64,000 bases of DNA from Eunapius fragilis (Eukaryota > Porifera > Demospongiae > Spongillida > Spongillidae), in the NCBI GenBank assembly GCA_963681505.1, contig OY811971.1, positions 5,555,408-5,619,407 of the forward strand. The letters run 5' to 3'. Shown here in pieces: positions 13,401 through 27,742 of the stretch (position 1 is the stretch's first letter; every line of letters begins with the position of its first letter). Below the pieces are notes generated by a model. It was given only the letters and a program-made list of their open reading frames with translations, was not told where the DNA came from and searched no databases. Both the position numbers and the translations under genes were made by a program.

Positions 13401-14547
13401 ATCGGGACTGCAAACATGAATTCCTCCCACAAAAAGCCTAACACCGACATAACGACATACCCTGGCCTCACCAGATTTTATATTCCATGTGTATTTTGAT
13501 ATCAAATATACGCGTATACGAAAGTTATAACAAAAATAATGTCATTTGAATTAAGGGAATTGGGATGGGAAAGGGGTAGGCATTAGATAGAAACAGTCAT
13601 TGTTCTACCCTCAGTACTCAAAGGTCATATTTAAACAAAGTCAAGTAGATATATGCATGGGAAAGTATCCGCGTAAAAGGTTGCATTTAATTATTTTATA
13701 AGAGATTCCAGGTCCTCTTCAACTTCTTTCTTATGCGCTCTTGAAATTGACTGGAGTTACAATTAACGGTATGATATAAATAAATTACGCGTACCCGGTA
13801 CATGTATATTTCATTTGTGCGCATCAACTTTGGCGTTAAAAAATTGCATGTGCTAAGTGCAAGCATTATCTCATGCTCCATAATGCTGAATGAATGCGTT
13901 ATTGCATCAATGCATTAAAGCCGGGAAGCAACCCCGGCAGCGTCTCTTTGGTCTCCCATCTCCCTTTCCCTTACCTTTTACCCCTCTTTCTGCAAATGAA
14001 GTTTCCTCTCATTAACCTTTAATCTCCTGGATAGCGTACACCGTGTGTGTGTGTGTGCTTCAGTGTGTGCACACAATTCACAGCTATTTTCGACTAATGA
14101 TGCGAAAAGCGTTGTCCCCTGGAGCTCCACCGAAGACAGCGATGGGGGAGCTTACAGCTTACAGCGCTCGCTCTCCCATACCCCCTACCAGCTACTGAGC
14201 ACCCCCCCCATCAAAAATTCAAAAATCCCCCCATTCTATTCCTGCATCCGCCCCTACATATTCTGTGTTCCATATATTATACACCTTCATTACCCAATAC
14301 ACCACCATCTTCCCCAGTACACCTCCATCCCCTGATAATCCATAATCAGTATCAGTAGTCAGTGGTCTGGGCACCTGAGCCTATGACCGCTACTGATGAA
14401 CTGCCAGCAATCACATGTGTCTTTTGATATGAAATATACGAAAGGTATAACGAAAATAATGTCATTTGAATTTTAAGGGAATTGGGATGGGAAAGGGATA
14501 GGCATTAGAAAGAAACAGTCACATATTGTTCAACACTTCTTCCGTCC
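13401..14547. other. Intergenic region between ankyrin-Roc start and ALDH1L 3' end
   Basis: About 1.1 kb with no coding sequence recognised. Part of it (14,420-14,560) matches 25,610-25,745 beside the second ALDH copy. A C-rich stretch at 14,130-14,270 resembles decayed DNA-transposon termini. Confidence 0.5.
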
Positions 14548-17040
<2,493 letters not shown>

Positions 17041-17469
17041 CTAACATAGAGGGTGTGTGCACCACAAAGTATCCTTAATTATCAACCTAATAATTCCTAG
17101 CCAGATGCCCAAACGCAATGCTAGGTTAACTGATTGGCAGCAAATGGGGGCAAGGGGCAGGAGTATCCCACGAGCCTGTGTCCCTGTACCCAAACTCCCC
17201 GGCAGTGGTGGCACCAGCTAGTGCCGCTGACCACAGCCGGGTGACCTGTGTACCAAGCCAGGACGCTGGTCCAGGCTTGGCAAGCCGGCTTTGTAGGGAC
17301 AAGCCCGCAGGGCTCCGCCCAAATTAGCCCCCAAACACATGCCCTTCAGCCCCCCCACGATGGTGAAAACTGGCCAGACTCTGGGTAAATTGGTTTTCTG
17401 GGCCATACATACACACGAGGGAATACAGATACGGGGGGAAGTGTGTGCAAATACATGTACATGTAGGTT
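17041..17469. other. GC-rich segment of uncertain origin
   Basis: It lies between the truncated 5' end of the ALDH1L copy and the tyrosine-recombinase fossil. It is noticeably more GC-rich than its surroundings (17,160-17,400), with no recognisable protein, and is probably part of the same mobile element. Confidence 0.35.
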
Positions 17470-17750
17470 CAGTTATTGTGCCTTTGCCATCTGAGCAGCA
17501 GCGGAGGGGTGGGCCGGATGATGACGGACGTAGGAGTGGAAGGGAGCACTGCGCCAGCGGCCTAGCTCCATGATGGTGGAGGATGACATGCCAGCCTTGG
17601 CAGCAGCAGTGGCTGCCCCAATCCGAAAGCTGTGGGTGTTGAAGAGGGACGGGTTGAAGCCCAGCGACTTGAGGTGATAATGAAGGATAGCTCGAAACTT
17701 CTTTGCAGTTAAGGGCATTCCATTCCTAAAATGACGACTTCGCAACGCGT
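17470..17750 (-). mobile_element. Tyrosine-recombinase retroelement fossil (DIRS/Ngaro-like)
   Basis: About 90 residues matching the C-terminal half of a eukaryotic tyrosine recombinase: THSFRIGAATAAAKAG (the HxxR box), LGRWRS, and a catalytic-type Tyr in FHSYVRHH. This pattern is typical of DIRS/Ngaro-type retrotransposons. Only a fragment remains; the element is broken. It borders the truncation point of the ALDH1L copy and a strong palindrome at 17,733-17,782. Confidence 0.7.
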
Positions 17751-17830
17751 AGCAACGCGTTGCTACGCGTTGCGAAGTCGTCGAACGTAACCGTGCTCAT
17801 TAACGCCGCGCAACGCGTTGCAACGCGAAA
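17733..17830. repeat. Perfect ~50-bp palindrome built from acgcgt motifs
   Basis: 'gacgacttcgcaacgcgta' reads into its exact reverse complement, centred near 17,758. A second short 'caacgcgttg' palindrome follows at about 17,811-17,821. The unit 'caacgcg' occurs six or more times in 100 bp. Confidence 0.85.
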
Positions 17831-19679
17831 TTTTTCACCCGGGATTGTATGTGTTAGCACCTCTTTTGTACTGAAAAACAACTGGACCACTATATGTACA
17901 TGTAATCACGATCACAGTGACACACCAAACGATAGTACATGTACATGTAAGGATGATAGGGATGGTTGGTTTGGGAGGAGGCATATGAAAGTACATGTAC
18001 ATGTAGCCATCTGGTACATGGAAGCAAAATACATGATTACTACAATTCAACTGTAACTCACCTTGTTCTGATGGTTGACTTCTGCACCCTTATCCAGCAG
18101 CAGCTTTACAATCTCTAAATGTCCCCAATGTGATGCCACCATCAGTGGTGACCATCCATACTGTAATGATAAGTACACATCATAGGAAAGCACTATCAAT
18201 ACTCTATCATGTCAGCACACACATTGTGGTCCCAAAGCATGTACTTCTACATGGACATGCACAACATCCTATATACACACTTACTGTTTCATTACCTACA
18301 TCACATGTACCTCAAGATTCATCTTCACACTACCTAAACTCCACTAATCATCAGGAGGCCTATTGAAGCCCCAGAAGATTATGGTGCTCACATTGCTCCA
18401 CTATAGAGGTGATGCTGGCCCCTCCCACTCCAAGACGACCTTTTTATGGAAACACAACTGGACCACTCTCTAGTGCTTAGTGCCAGTGTGATGACTGTTT
18501 AACACATGTGCTTTACAGTCACTGCAATATATGATCAAGGGGTAAACAGCAATAAAGAGTGGGGGCCCTCCCACCCAGCTAGGGCGTATGGCTTGTAGTA
18601 TATTGAGATACACATTTGTGCATGAGGTGGCTCTATTGTGTACAAGATGGCCACAGGAGAGGGGCGGTAACTGGTTTGTGGTCACTGCAAGCCAGGTGAA
18701 CTGGTTGTGCTGAATACTACATGAATACACTGCATGTAGAAGAAGGTACCAGCCACCAAGAGAGGGAGAGGGACAGTATCCCAGCCCTCTGCCCAACATG
18801 GGGTAAACGTCTCAGGAGATAAACTGTCTCAACGTCGGTACCAGGGGATGTTTCAAAACCAGACCCGCGCCTGTAACCAAACGAATTATGATGCAGAATA
18901 GACTGCCAACAGTCTCAACGTGTGTGGAAGGGGCTACAAGTAAAGTGAGTCAGGGGACATTGCAGAGTGTGCCTGCAATTGGATAAGGTTCTGGGGAGGA
19001 GAGCGCCTACCACTGGATAAGGTTTTGGGGAGGAGCTAGATGCGTCTAAATGAACGCCCACCATCAAGGTACTCGTGAGCTGAAGTGACCCACTTGTCAG
19101 TACCCTGATCTACAAAGATTAAGGTGGAAGGAGTGTAGTACATAGAAAATACACATTATGGTTGTGTACTGTATGTGTTAGCACTTCTTTTGTACTGAAA
19201 AACAAATGGACCACTATATGTACATGTAATCACGATCACAGTGACACACCAAACGATAGTACATGTACATGTAAGGATGATAGGGATGGTTGGTTTGGGA
19301 GGAGGCTTATGAAAGTACATGTACATGTAGCCATCAGGTACATGGAAGCAAAATACATGATTACTACAATTCAACTGTAACTCACCTTATACTGATGGTT
19401 GACTTCTGCACCCTTATCCAGCAGCAGCTTAACAATCACAAAATGTCCCCCTGATGACGCCACCATCAGTGGTGACCATCCATACTGTAAATATAAGTAC
19501 ACATTATATGAAGCACCATCAATACTCTATCATGTCACATTGCGGTCCAAAAGCATGTACATCTACATGGACATGCACAACATCCTATATACACACAGAT
19601 CATCACTTTCAGTATATACACTAACACATATCAAGGAGTAAACTGCATAAAGAGTGGGGGCCCTCCCACCCAGCTAGGG

Positions 19680-19870
19680 AGTATGGCCACCGTTGGACTA
19701 CTTGATGATTTGATTTGATATGATTTGATTTTCATTTATGGACATGATTTACACAAATGCAAGTAATGCATATTCAAATGCACTGATACACTGCTCTACT
19801 AAAAGAGGTAGCATCTGCAAAAGGGAGACTAGTTCACTTTACATAGTCATGACTTAAATATTTGTTTGGA
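19680..19870. repeat. Duplicated block beginning 'ttggactacttgatgattt'
   Basis: A block of about 160 bp, rich in 'gatttgatttgatatga', is repeated at 20,968-21,150. Each copy lies directly 3' of a fragment of the dispersed intron repeat. It is part of the cassette duplication history of this locus. Confidence 0.65.
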
Positions 19871-21237
19871 GGATGAAGTGACAAACAGTATCAGGTATAG
19901 ACTTATCACACCTCGCAGATGGAGAAAATACACAACATTCATTGCACATTTAAAATAACTGTCAGTTGATATAACCATGCCGACTTCAGAACCACTTTTA
20001 ATATTCATTGGCTGCTGAAAAAGTTGAAGTGCTTCGTAATCCGCCCCTTTTCTTGGTAGCTTGAAGACACAGGACTTACATGTAGTTTAATGAGTTACCT
20101 CTTGTACCATATGGTGACAGGATGATGTGGAAGAAGACTGATGCATCTCATAACACACCAAAAGAAAGTAATGGACCTTAGTAATGGCTGGTTTGGGAGG
20201 AGGCTTAAACACTGTGGCTATGTTTCCTACTGCAGCTACAAATAAAAGCTTGTGCTTTATGGTCTCTCTAATATAGATCATCTTTGACACTTGTGTGCCA
20301 TTTTGAGTTTTACTTTATTGTATGCTCACATCTCTACAACACTCCTCTATAGAGGTGGGGCTAGGACCTGAGACCATCTTTAAATGGGAACACAACTGGA
20401 CCTCTCTGCCTAGTGGTTAGTTCCCTGTGGTGGCTATTGAACTAGCATTGTGGACATGGATGAATACAAGGTATACCCACCCACCAGTCCCTTCCTGTCA
20501 ATGACCTTGTGTGTGCATGTTCTCTTTTATACAATTACTACATGTACATGTATAAGGATGATAGGGATGGTTGGTTTGAGAGGAGGCTTATGAAAGTACA
20601 AGTACATGTAGCCATCTGGTACATGGAAGCAAAATACATGATTACTACAATTCAACTGTAACTCACCTTGTTCTGACAGTTGACCTCTGCACCTTTATCC
20701 AGCAGCAGCTTAACAATCTCAAAATTTCCCCTTGATAAAGCCATCATCAGTGATGACTTCCCATTCTGTAAATATAAGTACATGTACACATCAATACTCT
20801 ATCATGTCAGCACACACATTGAGGTCCAAAAGCATGTACAGTGTACATTTACATGGACATGCACAACATCCTATATACACACTGATCATCACTTACTGTA
20901 TACACACTAACACATATCTAGGGGTAAACTGCAATAAAGAGTGGGGGCCCTCCCACCCAGCTAGGGGGTATGGCCTCGGTTGGACTACTTGATGATTTGA
21001 TTTGATATGATTTGATTTTCATTTATGGACATGATTTACACAAAGGCAAGTAATGCATATACAAATGCACTGATATACTGCCCTACTAAAAGGGGTAGCG
21101 TCTGCAAAAGGGAGTCAAGTTCATTTTACAGAGTCAATATTTGTTTGGAGGATGAAGTACCCATGTTTCCGATGGAGGCCATTCCAATGATTGTTTATCC
21201 TATTATTCTGCTGAATACATTCTTACACATCTAGTGA

Positions 21238-21958
21238 CACCAATACTTACAGTCCTCCACCAATGCTTACAGTCCTCCCCCAATGCTTACAGTCCTCCAC
21301 CAATGCTTACAGCCCTCCACCAATACTTACAGTCCTCCACCAATGCTTACAGTCCTCCAACAATGCTTACAGACCTCCACCAATGCTTACAGCTCCCCTA
21401 ATGCTTACAGTCCCCTCCCTCAATGCTTACAGTCCTCCCCCAATGCTTACAGTCCTCCCTCAATGCTTATAGACCTCCCCCAATGCTTACAATCCTCCCC
21501 CAATGCTTACAGTCAACCCCCAATGCTTACAGTCCTCCCACAATGCTTACAGTCCTCCACCAATGATTACAGTCCTCCCACAATGCTTATAGTCCTCCCC
21601 CAATGCTTACAGTCCTCCCCCAATGCTTACAGTCCTCCCTCAATGCTTAAAGTCCTCCCCCAATACTTACAGTCCTCCACCAATGCTTACAGTCCTCCAC
21701 CAATGCTTACAGTCCTCCCCCAATGCTTACAGTCCTCCCCCAATGCTTACAGTCCTCCCTCAATGCTTACAGTCCTCCCTCAATACTTACAGTCCTCCCC
21801 CAATGCTTACAGTCCTCCACCAATGCTTACAGCCCTCCCCCAATGCTTACAGTCCTCCACCAATGCTTACAGCCCTCCACCAATGCTTACAGCTTCCCCA
21901 ATGCTTACAGTCCTCCCCCAATGCTTACAGTCCTCCCTCAATGCTTACAGTCCTGGGG
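21238..21958 (+). repeat. 20-bp VNTR, array 2
   Basis: About 36 units of the same 'aatgcttacagtcctccccc' motif as array 1, with more variants. It sits at the matching place in the second ankyrin locus, between the first (22,869) and second (20,667) ankyrin-type exons. Long frames open on the plus strand are artefacts of the repeat. Confidence 0.9.
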
Positions 21959-23342
21959 GAGGACCACTTTCCACTAGGGATATTACCAGCACTTATTCAT
22001 TAAACCCACATTGGAAGGATTGAAACAAAAGTTGGCCAAACAAAGAACTTGTGATGGCCCACATGCTGAAGGTCATGGTGGAGCCAGATTGCTGACTATG
22101 TGTTTGCTGGGAATTGCTGGTTATCAGTGTTGTAATGAGCTGGTCAAGAAAATTTCTGATATATTGCCTAGAGTGCTGAAGGCACAGTGATCTATGCACT
22201 GTCCACTTAGATGGACCAACATCGGGAGGGTTTACATTGCATACAAAAAGCCATTAACATGCCCATGAGTGTGATGGAGAGGCACTTTGGTATGAGGAAT
22301 ACATCCCATGGAATATAGTTCTGGGGGATAAACTGACAAAGTCCTGAAGGAGAGCGTTTGCACTAAAACAGTATCAGTTACTCCTCTTTCCCAGACCACT
22401 ATGAAATATGATGGCTATTCTAACAATGCTGTGCCCCCTAGGCCTCTATATGAGCACCACTACACCTCTGTGTGTCCAATCTGTGTGGTAGTATTACTAT
22501 AAACAACCTCCCTGTTTATAGATATGACGTCCTGCATACACATCTGAATAATGGTCCAATGCTTAAGAGAAGATGGGTATAGATATCGGGGTCTTTTGGG
22601 ATGCTAAACATAGGTGTGCTGGTCCAAGGGGGTAGGGGGTAAGTGGTGTTGCAGAATGTCTGAACACATGTCCAGGGAGATGGTATGACATCATGGACAT
22701 CACATGCAGCCAATCATATACAGCCTGGGGACCCATCAAAACCTCCTGGTGGGATGGGCTGTCATGGGTAGTGTCCCTCCCACTAAGGTACCCCTTCTGA
22801 GGAGCTGGCTATGTTGCTACTTTAGGTACATTACACAGAAGAAATGATTTGTATGTCACACGTCTTACCTTATCAGTACACTCAATGACTGCCCCCTGAC
22901 GAAGAAGTGCCTCGACCGCCTCTGTCCTGCCACCTTCTGCTGCCCATAGTAGTCTCCTATTTAGCTCCTGCAATAATGGAACCAGCAGATGTACTCACAC
23001 GCATCCCATAAGGTGGGCAAATGTTACAACATTTAAACGACCCTCAACTATACAGAGTTGTGTAAGGTGTACGACTACCATATTGCCTCGGTCGTGCCTA
23101 CATTATCATAGCCACTCAGTTTAATCGCTAATGAAAATCAATATGTTCTACGGTATGGTGTCCTTAGATCAAATACGGTCTATAATATTATTATTATACA
23201 TACAACACGCCCATATCGAACACAACTATGAACGTAAACTGCTAAAGCACAAATCAATTTTCGGCGTCCTAAAGATTTGCGAGATAGAAACCAAAATAAA
23301 TGAGTCTGCAGGCAGCTAGGGAAATAAACAACGTTTACTGTA

Positions 23343-23540
23343 CCAGGGATGGATACAGGGTTTTCCAAAAGGGGGGGTTGAGACCCGCGATACGAAATGC
23401 GGGGGGGGGGGGGGGGGGGGGGGGGCTGTCCGCTTTAAACCCGACACGAAAAGTGGGGCCGGGAGGTGGGGGGGGGGGGGGTGCTGACCGCTTCAGACCC
23501 GATACAAAAAGCGGGGGAGGGTAGCAGGCAGCTATGGAAT
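23343..23540. repeat. Insertion with iterated G-run / 'gacccgatac' motifs
   Basis: Three degenerate units of the form 'gacccgatacaaaaagcgggg', separated by poly-G runs, follow the terminus-like 'cagggatggatacagggttt'. Absent from the homologous site at 13,318, so it inserted after the duplication or was lost there. Confidence 0.55.
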
Positions 23541-23548
23541 TTAATAAA

Positions 23549-23680
23549 CAGGCAGGTAGCAGATGGGCGTTTCTGGTCCGGCGTCAATAACATTCATCGC
23601 TGACCTTTACCATATATGGTAAAGGTCAGCGATGAATGTTATTGACGCCGGACCAAAAACGCCCATCTGCTACGTGCCTG
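23549..23680. mobile_element. Fold-back element, ~65-bp near-perfect inverted arms
   Basis: The left arm runs from 'caggcaggtagcagatggg' to 'gacctttaccat' and the right arm mirrors it to 'catctgctacgtgcctg', with essentially no loop (centre about 23,615). No coding sequence. It is probably a MITE-type DNA element. Host sequence 'ataaacaacgtt' recurs on both sides of the combined insertion. Confidence 0.8.
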
Positions 23681-23759
23681 ATAAACAACGTTCACTGTAC
23701 CTACCTCTCTCGCCATATTAGATCTGTACGCTCATACCACGCATGCGTAGGTATGGCGG

Positions 23760-24737
23760 ATGTGGTGAGGAGGGGGAGGTCCTACATGAATAATTTTTGA
23801 GAGGGGAGCGCGAATTTCTTTTTGCGACACACCCATTTTATCCAAACGTACAGGATTCATTGGGCATGGAGGCAATCACTTGCACTCCGTTAAGTTCTTG
23901 ATTCCAGGTTATTTTATTGCTTCGGTTATTGAGATCCAGACGAGAGCAACATGACATGCCATTTAGTATTGTGCAAAGCGGACAGCAGCTGAACCTGCTC
24001 GTTTAGTAGTACTGTTTGGCCCGATACCCACGGAGCGATACGGCCACGATATCGATTTTGTCCGTAATTCATATAATTAATGCGGGGGGGAAAGGAAAAG
24101 TAATCCGGGAATCGCCAGCGGTATCACCCCGTGTGTGTCGGGCCTAAGCCTTGACCGGTCTGCAAACAATGGTATAATAATGATTTCATGACACAAATGA
24201 TACAATAAAATGGCTTTCATGCATGGCCCTGGGAGGGGGGATTATGAACCCCGGAAAACCCCTCCCCCGGCCCCCCGCCATGTCACCGTAAAAAACATGA
24301 ATGGCTGAGGTAGAAAGGTCTAGATGTAACGTCATAGGAACAGGGGGCCTGTCGGATCCTTTGGGAAAAGGGGGGGGGGCATAAATAGTTTCATGATTTG
24401 GGCGTGGCTAAATAGGGGGAGGGGTCCCAACTGGTTATTTCCGCGCTTGTAGTACATACATATATACATGTATCATGTACGTTGAGTTATTGTCAAAATA
24501 ATATTTAATATCCATGGTAATTTATTACATTACATCAGCATAATTCCTGATGCTGCAAATTAACTCAAACTTGGTAAGGGTTAAGGGATGCAGGGGAAGC
24601 TTCATTTTGGTCAACTTTTAAAAAGTTCAAGAGACTTAACATAGAGTGCTAAATCATGTACTCTCAAATGACCTTATTTGCATATGATCCAGCTATGTGT
24701 GCACTACATACACACAATACACACCCATGCGCACACG

Positions 24738-24780
<43 letters not shown>

Positions 24781-25740
24781 AAGCACAGACACGATGTACG
24801 CACCCCAGGAGATTAAAGGTTAGTGAGAGGGAACTGGTTTGCAGAAAGCGGGGTAAAAGGTAAGGGGGTTTGGGGAGGGGAGGAAGGCTGTAATAGTGAG
24901 AATACGAAGGGGAAAGGGTAAAGGGTGGGAGGGAGGCATTTACTATTGTCATACAATCCACATGTACATTTAATGTCACTAGCTGCCGTGATACATACCC
25001 TGAAAGGTGGTGTAGAGAAATGGTAACAGCTGGCAAAGATGAGTTGCATTAGGGAAGGATGAGGCAGGAATCATCCAAATCTTAAAACCCCACAACCACA
25101 TCAATCATGATTAAACATTTGAAAACCTAAGTGCATCACATGGCAGGAGCTGCATAATAATACATTACACATCCCCATGCACCCAGCCCTTATCCACATA
25201 CACACATGCACTCCACCCTCTCACACACATATGCACTCCACACCCAAAACCCACCCCTCTACCTCCATGTAGATGGGTGGGTTTTTTGGGAGGGGGTTGT
25301 GATATGTAGGTGGGTGTGTTTGGTAGTAGGGACAGGTTAAGCAGTAGAGTTAGGCTAGGTAATGCAGGGGTGGTCTTGTTGTAAGTATCGACAACACACC
25401 TCACCTTCCCCAATACACCTCCATCTTACCCAGTACACCTCCATCTTCCCCAGTACACCTCCATCCCCTGATAATCCACTATAATGCCCCTCTCCCCAGG
25501 TCATCAGTATCACAGGGATATCAGTGGCCTATGGTCTGGGCACCTGGACCTATGGCCTGGGCACCACTGCTGTACTAATGATATGACATCAAACTATTAG
25601 CAATCGCATGAGTCTTTTGATATCAAATATACAAAAGGTATAACGAAAATAATGTCATTTGAATTAAGGGAATTGGTACGGGAAAGGGGTAGGCATTAGA
25701 TAGAAACAGTCACATATACATGTAGTTCTACACTTCTTCC
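23760..25740. other. Intergenic region between second ankyrin start and ALDH1L pseudogene
   Basis: No gene recognised. It includes a (CA)n microsatellite at 24,716-24,778 and poly-purine tracts at 24,840-24,940. The last ~130 bp match the 3' flank of the first ALDH1L copy. Confidence 0.5.
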
Positions 25741-25903
25741 GTCCTCAGTACTCAAAGGTCACGACCTTTGTCTTCAGGTACTCGTGCAGAGCTTCTTCAC
25801 CTGAAAGGAGACGTACCACGTTACCTACATGTCACCCCCACATGTTATTATGTCGTGTTCTCATGTGACCCACACATGCTATCCACATGTTACTTCCACA
25901 TTA

Positions 25904-25927
25904 TTACCCCCCCCCCCCCCCCCCCCC
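25904..25927 (+). repeat. Poly-C tract in ALDH1L pseudogene intron
   Basis: Run of about 23 C within a CA-rich 'ccccacatgttacc' minisatellite-like stretch, which also occurs at 14,630-14,800 in the first copy. Confidence 0.8.
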
Positions 25928-26555
25928 ATGACCCCCCACATGCTACCACATGCTACCCACATGTAACATACATGTTACCCTCTCGTGTTACCCCACATGT
26001 TACCCCCCACTTCGGGGAGCACTACCAAATTACATCACATTAATTAAGGTCCTTATGGTGTCCCCTCACCCCATGAGTGAGACGTAATATTTGAATGTTC
26101 CCTTATAAGGAATGTCTCTCACCTAAGTCCTTCCCAAAGCCAGATTGCTTGAACCCACCTAATGGGGCGGCTACGTCAGTCTTGATGTAAGTATTGACAA
26201 AGACGGTACCAGCCTCTAACTTGTCACTGACATAGAGAGCCTTTGGGAATGGGGAAGAGGGGGAGGGGAGGGGGAAAGAGAGAGAGGAGGGAGGGGTGAA
26301 AGATGGTGAAGCTCCTGGTGTTCAGGTAAGTACAGTTGAGTGTAGGGTGGTGTGGGGGGGGAGGGGAGGGGAGGGGAGAACAGCCTTCCAATGTACTTAC
26401 TTTACTTATGTCCTTGGTGAACACACCAGATGCCAGGCCATATTCAGTGCAGTTGGCTCTCCTCAGAGCACCATCTATGTCACTGTAGTGCAGGTAACAG
26501 TGCCATTACGGGGTTAGCATGGGACTTCAGTACAACAATTAGAATTTGGAAAGTG

Positions 26556-26566
26556 TGTGTGTGTGT

Positions 26567-26605
<39 letters not shown>
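26556..26605 (+). repeat. (GT)n microsatellite
   Basis: Simple GT repeat just upstream of pseudogene exon 26,401-26,482. The matching position in copy 1 (about 15,465) has only a short 'gtgtgtg'. Confidence 0.9.
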
Positions 26606-26924
26606 CGTGTGCACGTGTTTAAATTAAATGCATTGCGCTAACTCATCTTAACCCACCCTCAACCTCACTTAAATGCAACCTGATGTAGGCCACACCCCTT
26701 TCCCCAACCCCAGTCCCACCTTTCCATCCCTTCTCTCACCCATCTCAAAGATTGATATGATCATGACGGGTCCAAATGAGTCCTCCCGAGCCAGATCCTC
26801 CACATTCGTAATTATGGTGGGCTCCATAAAGAATCCTGTTAAAAAAAGTTCATCCAAGTCTGAATGATGCTAATGTTTACCCACTGTCAGCAACCTTTAT
26901 GATTAACCCTCTTGCCACCAAGGG

Positions 26925-27085
26925 GTGTGGTCAGGTTGGTCAAGTGGGGGTGAGGGGAGTGGTCAGGTTGGTCAAGTGGGGTGAGGGGAGTGGCCAGGTT
27001 GGTCAAGTGGGGGTGAGGGGAGTGGCCAGGTTGGTCAAGTGGGGGTGAGGGGAGTGGCCAGGTTGTCAAGTGGGGGTGAGGGAGT
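26925..27085 (+). repeat. ~32-bp G-rich VNTR
   Basis: About five units of 'gtggccaggttggtcaagtg' followed by 'ggggtgagggga'. It begins exactly where homology of the ALDH1L pseudogene to its exon 15,858-15,949 ends. Confidence 0.8.
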
Positions 27086-27224
27086 GGTCTGAAGAAAGGC
27101 AATACTAAGGCATACATCACACATATAAGGTATATAAGGTATACTATACTCCACAATCTTACTCTTATTGATATTTTTATTTTGAACAAATGAGCAGTTA
27201 CGTAATGCAGTATAGAGATAATGT

Positions 27225-27227
<3 letters not shown>

Positions 27228-27265
<38 letters not shown>

Positions 27266-27278
27266 ATGTGTGTGTGTG
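27228..27278 (+). repeat. (GT)n microsatellite
   Basis: Simple repeat directly 3' of the duplicated receptor last exon. The parental exon at 28,217 has a short imperfect version in the same place. Confidence 0.9.
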
Positions 27279-27288
27279 AGCTTTCTGG

Positions 27289-27560
27289 TCATACAAAGGT
27301 TCCTGTTGCAATTGCCTGGGCCATTTTACCCTCTAGCTTGAATGTCTCCATGGAGTCAGACAGTGGCGTTGAGCTGAGTGAAGGCTTGTCTACGTACGTG
27401 TCTTCCTCACTGTCGTGCTCAAACTGTTGCCATGAGTTGGACTGGGGAAGAGTGTGATGGGACCCTAGGGCCATCTTCCGGCTGCCAGCTTGTTGGAAGT
27501 CCTCGTTCAGCCTGTCCCTAGAGTACGCCCGGGAGCGCTTGGTGAACTCCTCAAAGGTCC
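27289..27560 (-). pseudogene. Partial duplicate of receptor last exon
   Basis: About 270 bp, highly similar to 28,217-28,490. It includes the same stop and C-terminal AIATGTFV, with a short in-frame insertion and several substitutions. Homology ends near 27,560. No acceptor or transmembrane exon accompanies it, so it is an orphan fragment marking one edge of the segmental duplication. Confidence 0.8.
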
Positions 27561-27719
27561 AAGCACGACTTAACTCAAACGTGGCGGGGTTGGGAGCAGT
27601 CTGGGGACCCGACTGATGGTTGTACTAGGTTGTACTACTATCCACCTATCAGTCCTGTCGGGTCACCTTGGATGGTCCAATACTAATGCCACATAGCCTA
27701 CCCCTCCCCTCCCCCCTCC

Positions 27720-27742
27720 CCCCCCCCCCCCCCCCCCCCCCT
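27720..27742 (+). repeat. Poly-C tract
   Basis: C run in the spacer between the orphan exon and the receptor gene. Confidence 0.7.

Larger units (their letters stand above)
18062..23716 (-). pseudogene. Second ankyrin locus, truncated copy without Roc-COR-Death
   Basis: Exons, 5' to 3': 23,705-23,716 (ATG, MARE), 22,869-22,967, 20,667-20,765, 19,386-19,484, 18,062-18,160. All four ankyrin exons are 99 bp, phase 0 and open. The first two exons, their splice sites and about 400 bp of flank are clearly homologous to 12,843-13,400. Downstream of 18,062 no P-loop, COR or Death exon is found before the recombinase fossil and the ALDH1L exons. It is either a truncated pseudogene or a short ankyrin-only protein (minimum 136 residues) whose terminal exon I cannot identify. 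Confidence 0.7.
25745..26930 (-). pseudogene. ALDH1L: ALDH1L 3'-end duplicate, decayed
   Basis: Homologous exons: 25,745-25,800, 26,123-26,240, 26,401-26,482, 26,740-26,835, and a trace of a fifth near 26,895-26,925. Relative to the 14.5-17.0 kb copy, exon 26,740-26,835 has lost nine bases plus one further base (96 against 106 bp), which breaks the frame. The conserved [10 protein letters not shown] motif reads [10 protein letters not shown], and NTYNKTD reads NTYIKTD. Upstream exons with the catalytic Cys and Glu are missing, replaced by a VNTR. Confidence 0.8.

Noticed and set aside
21263-22023. Plus-strand frames of Ser/Pro/Asn/Ala/Tyr repeats
   Set aside because: Artefact of the 20-bp VNTR: the same protein motif appears in all three frames and no conserved domain exists.
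23300-23524. Gly-rich plus-strand frame
   Set aside because: Translation of poly-G runs in an insertion.
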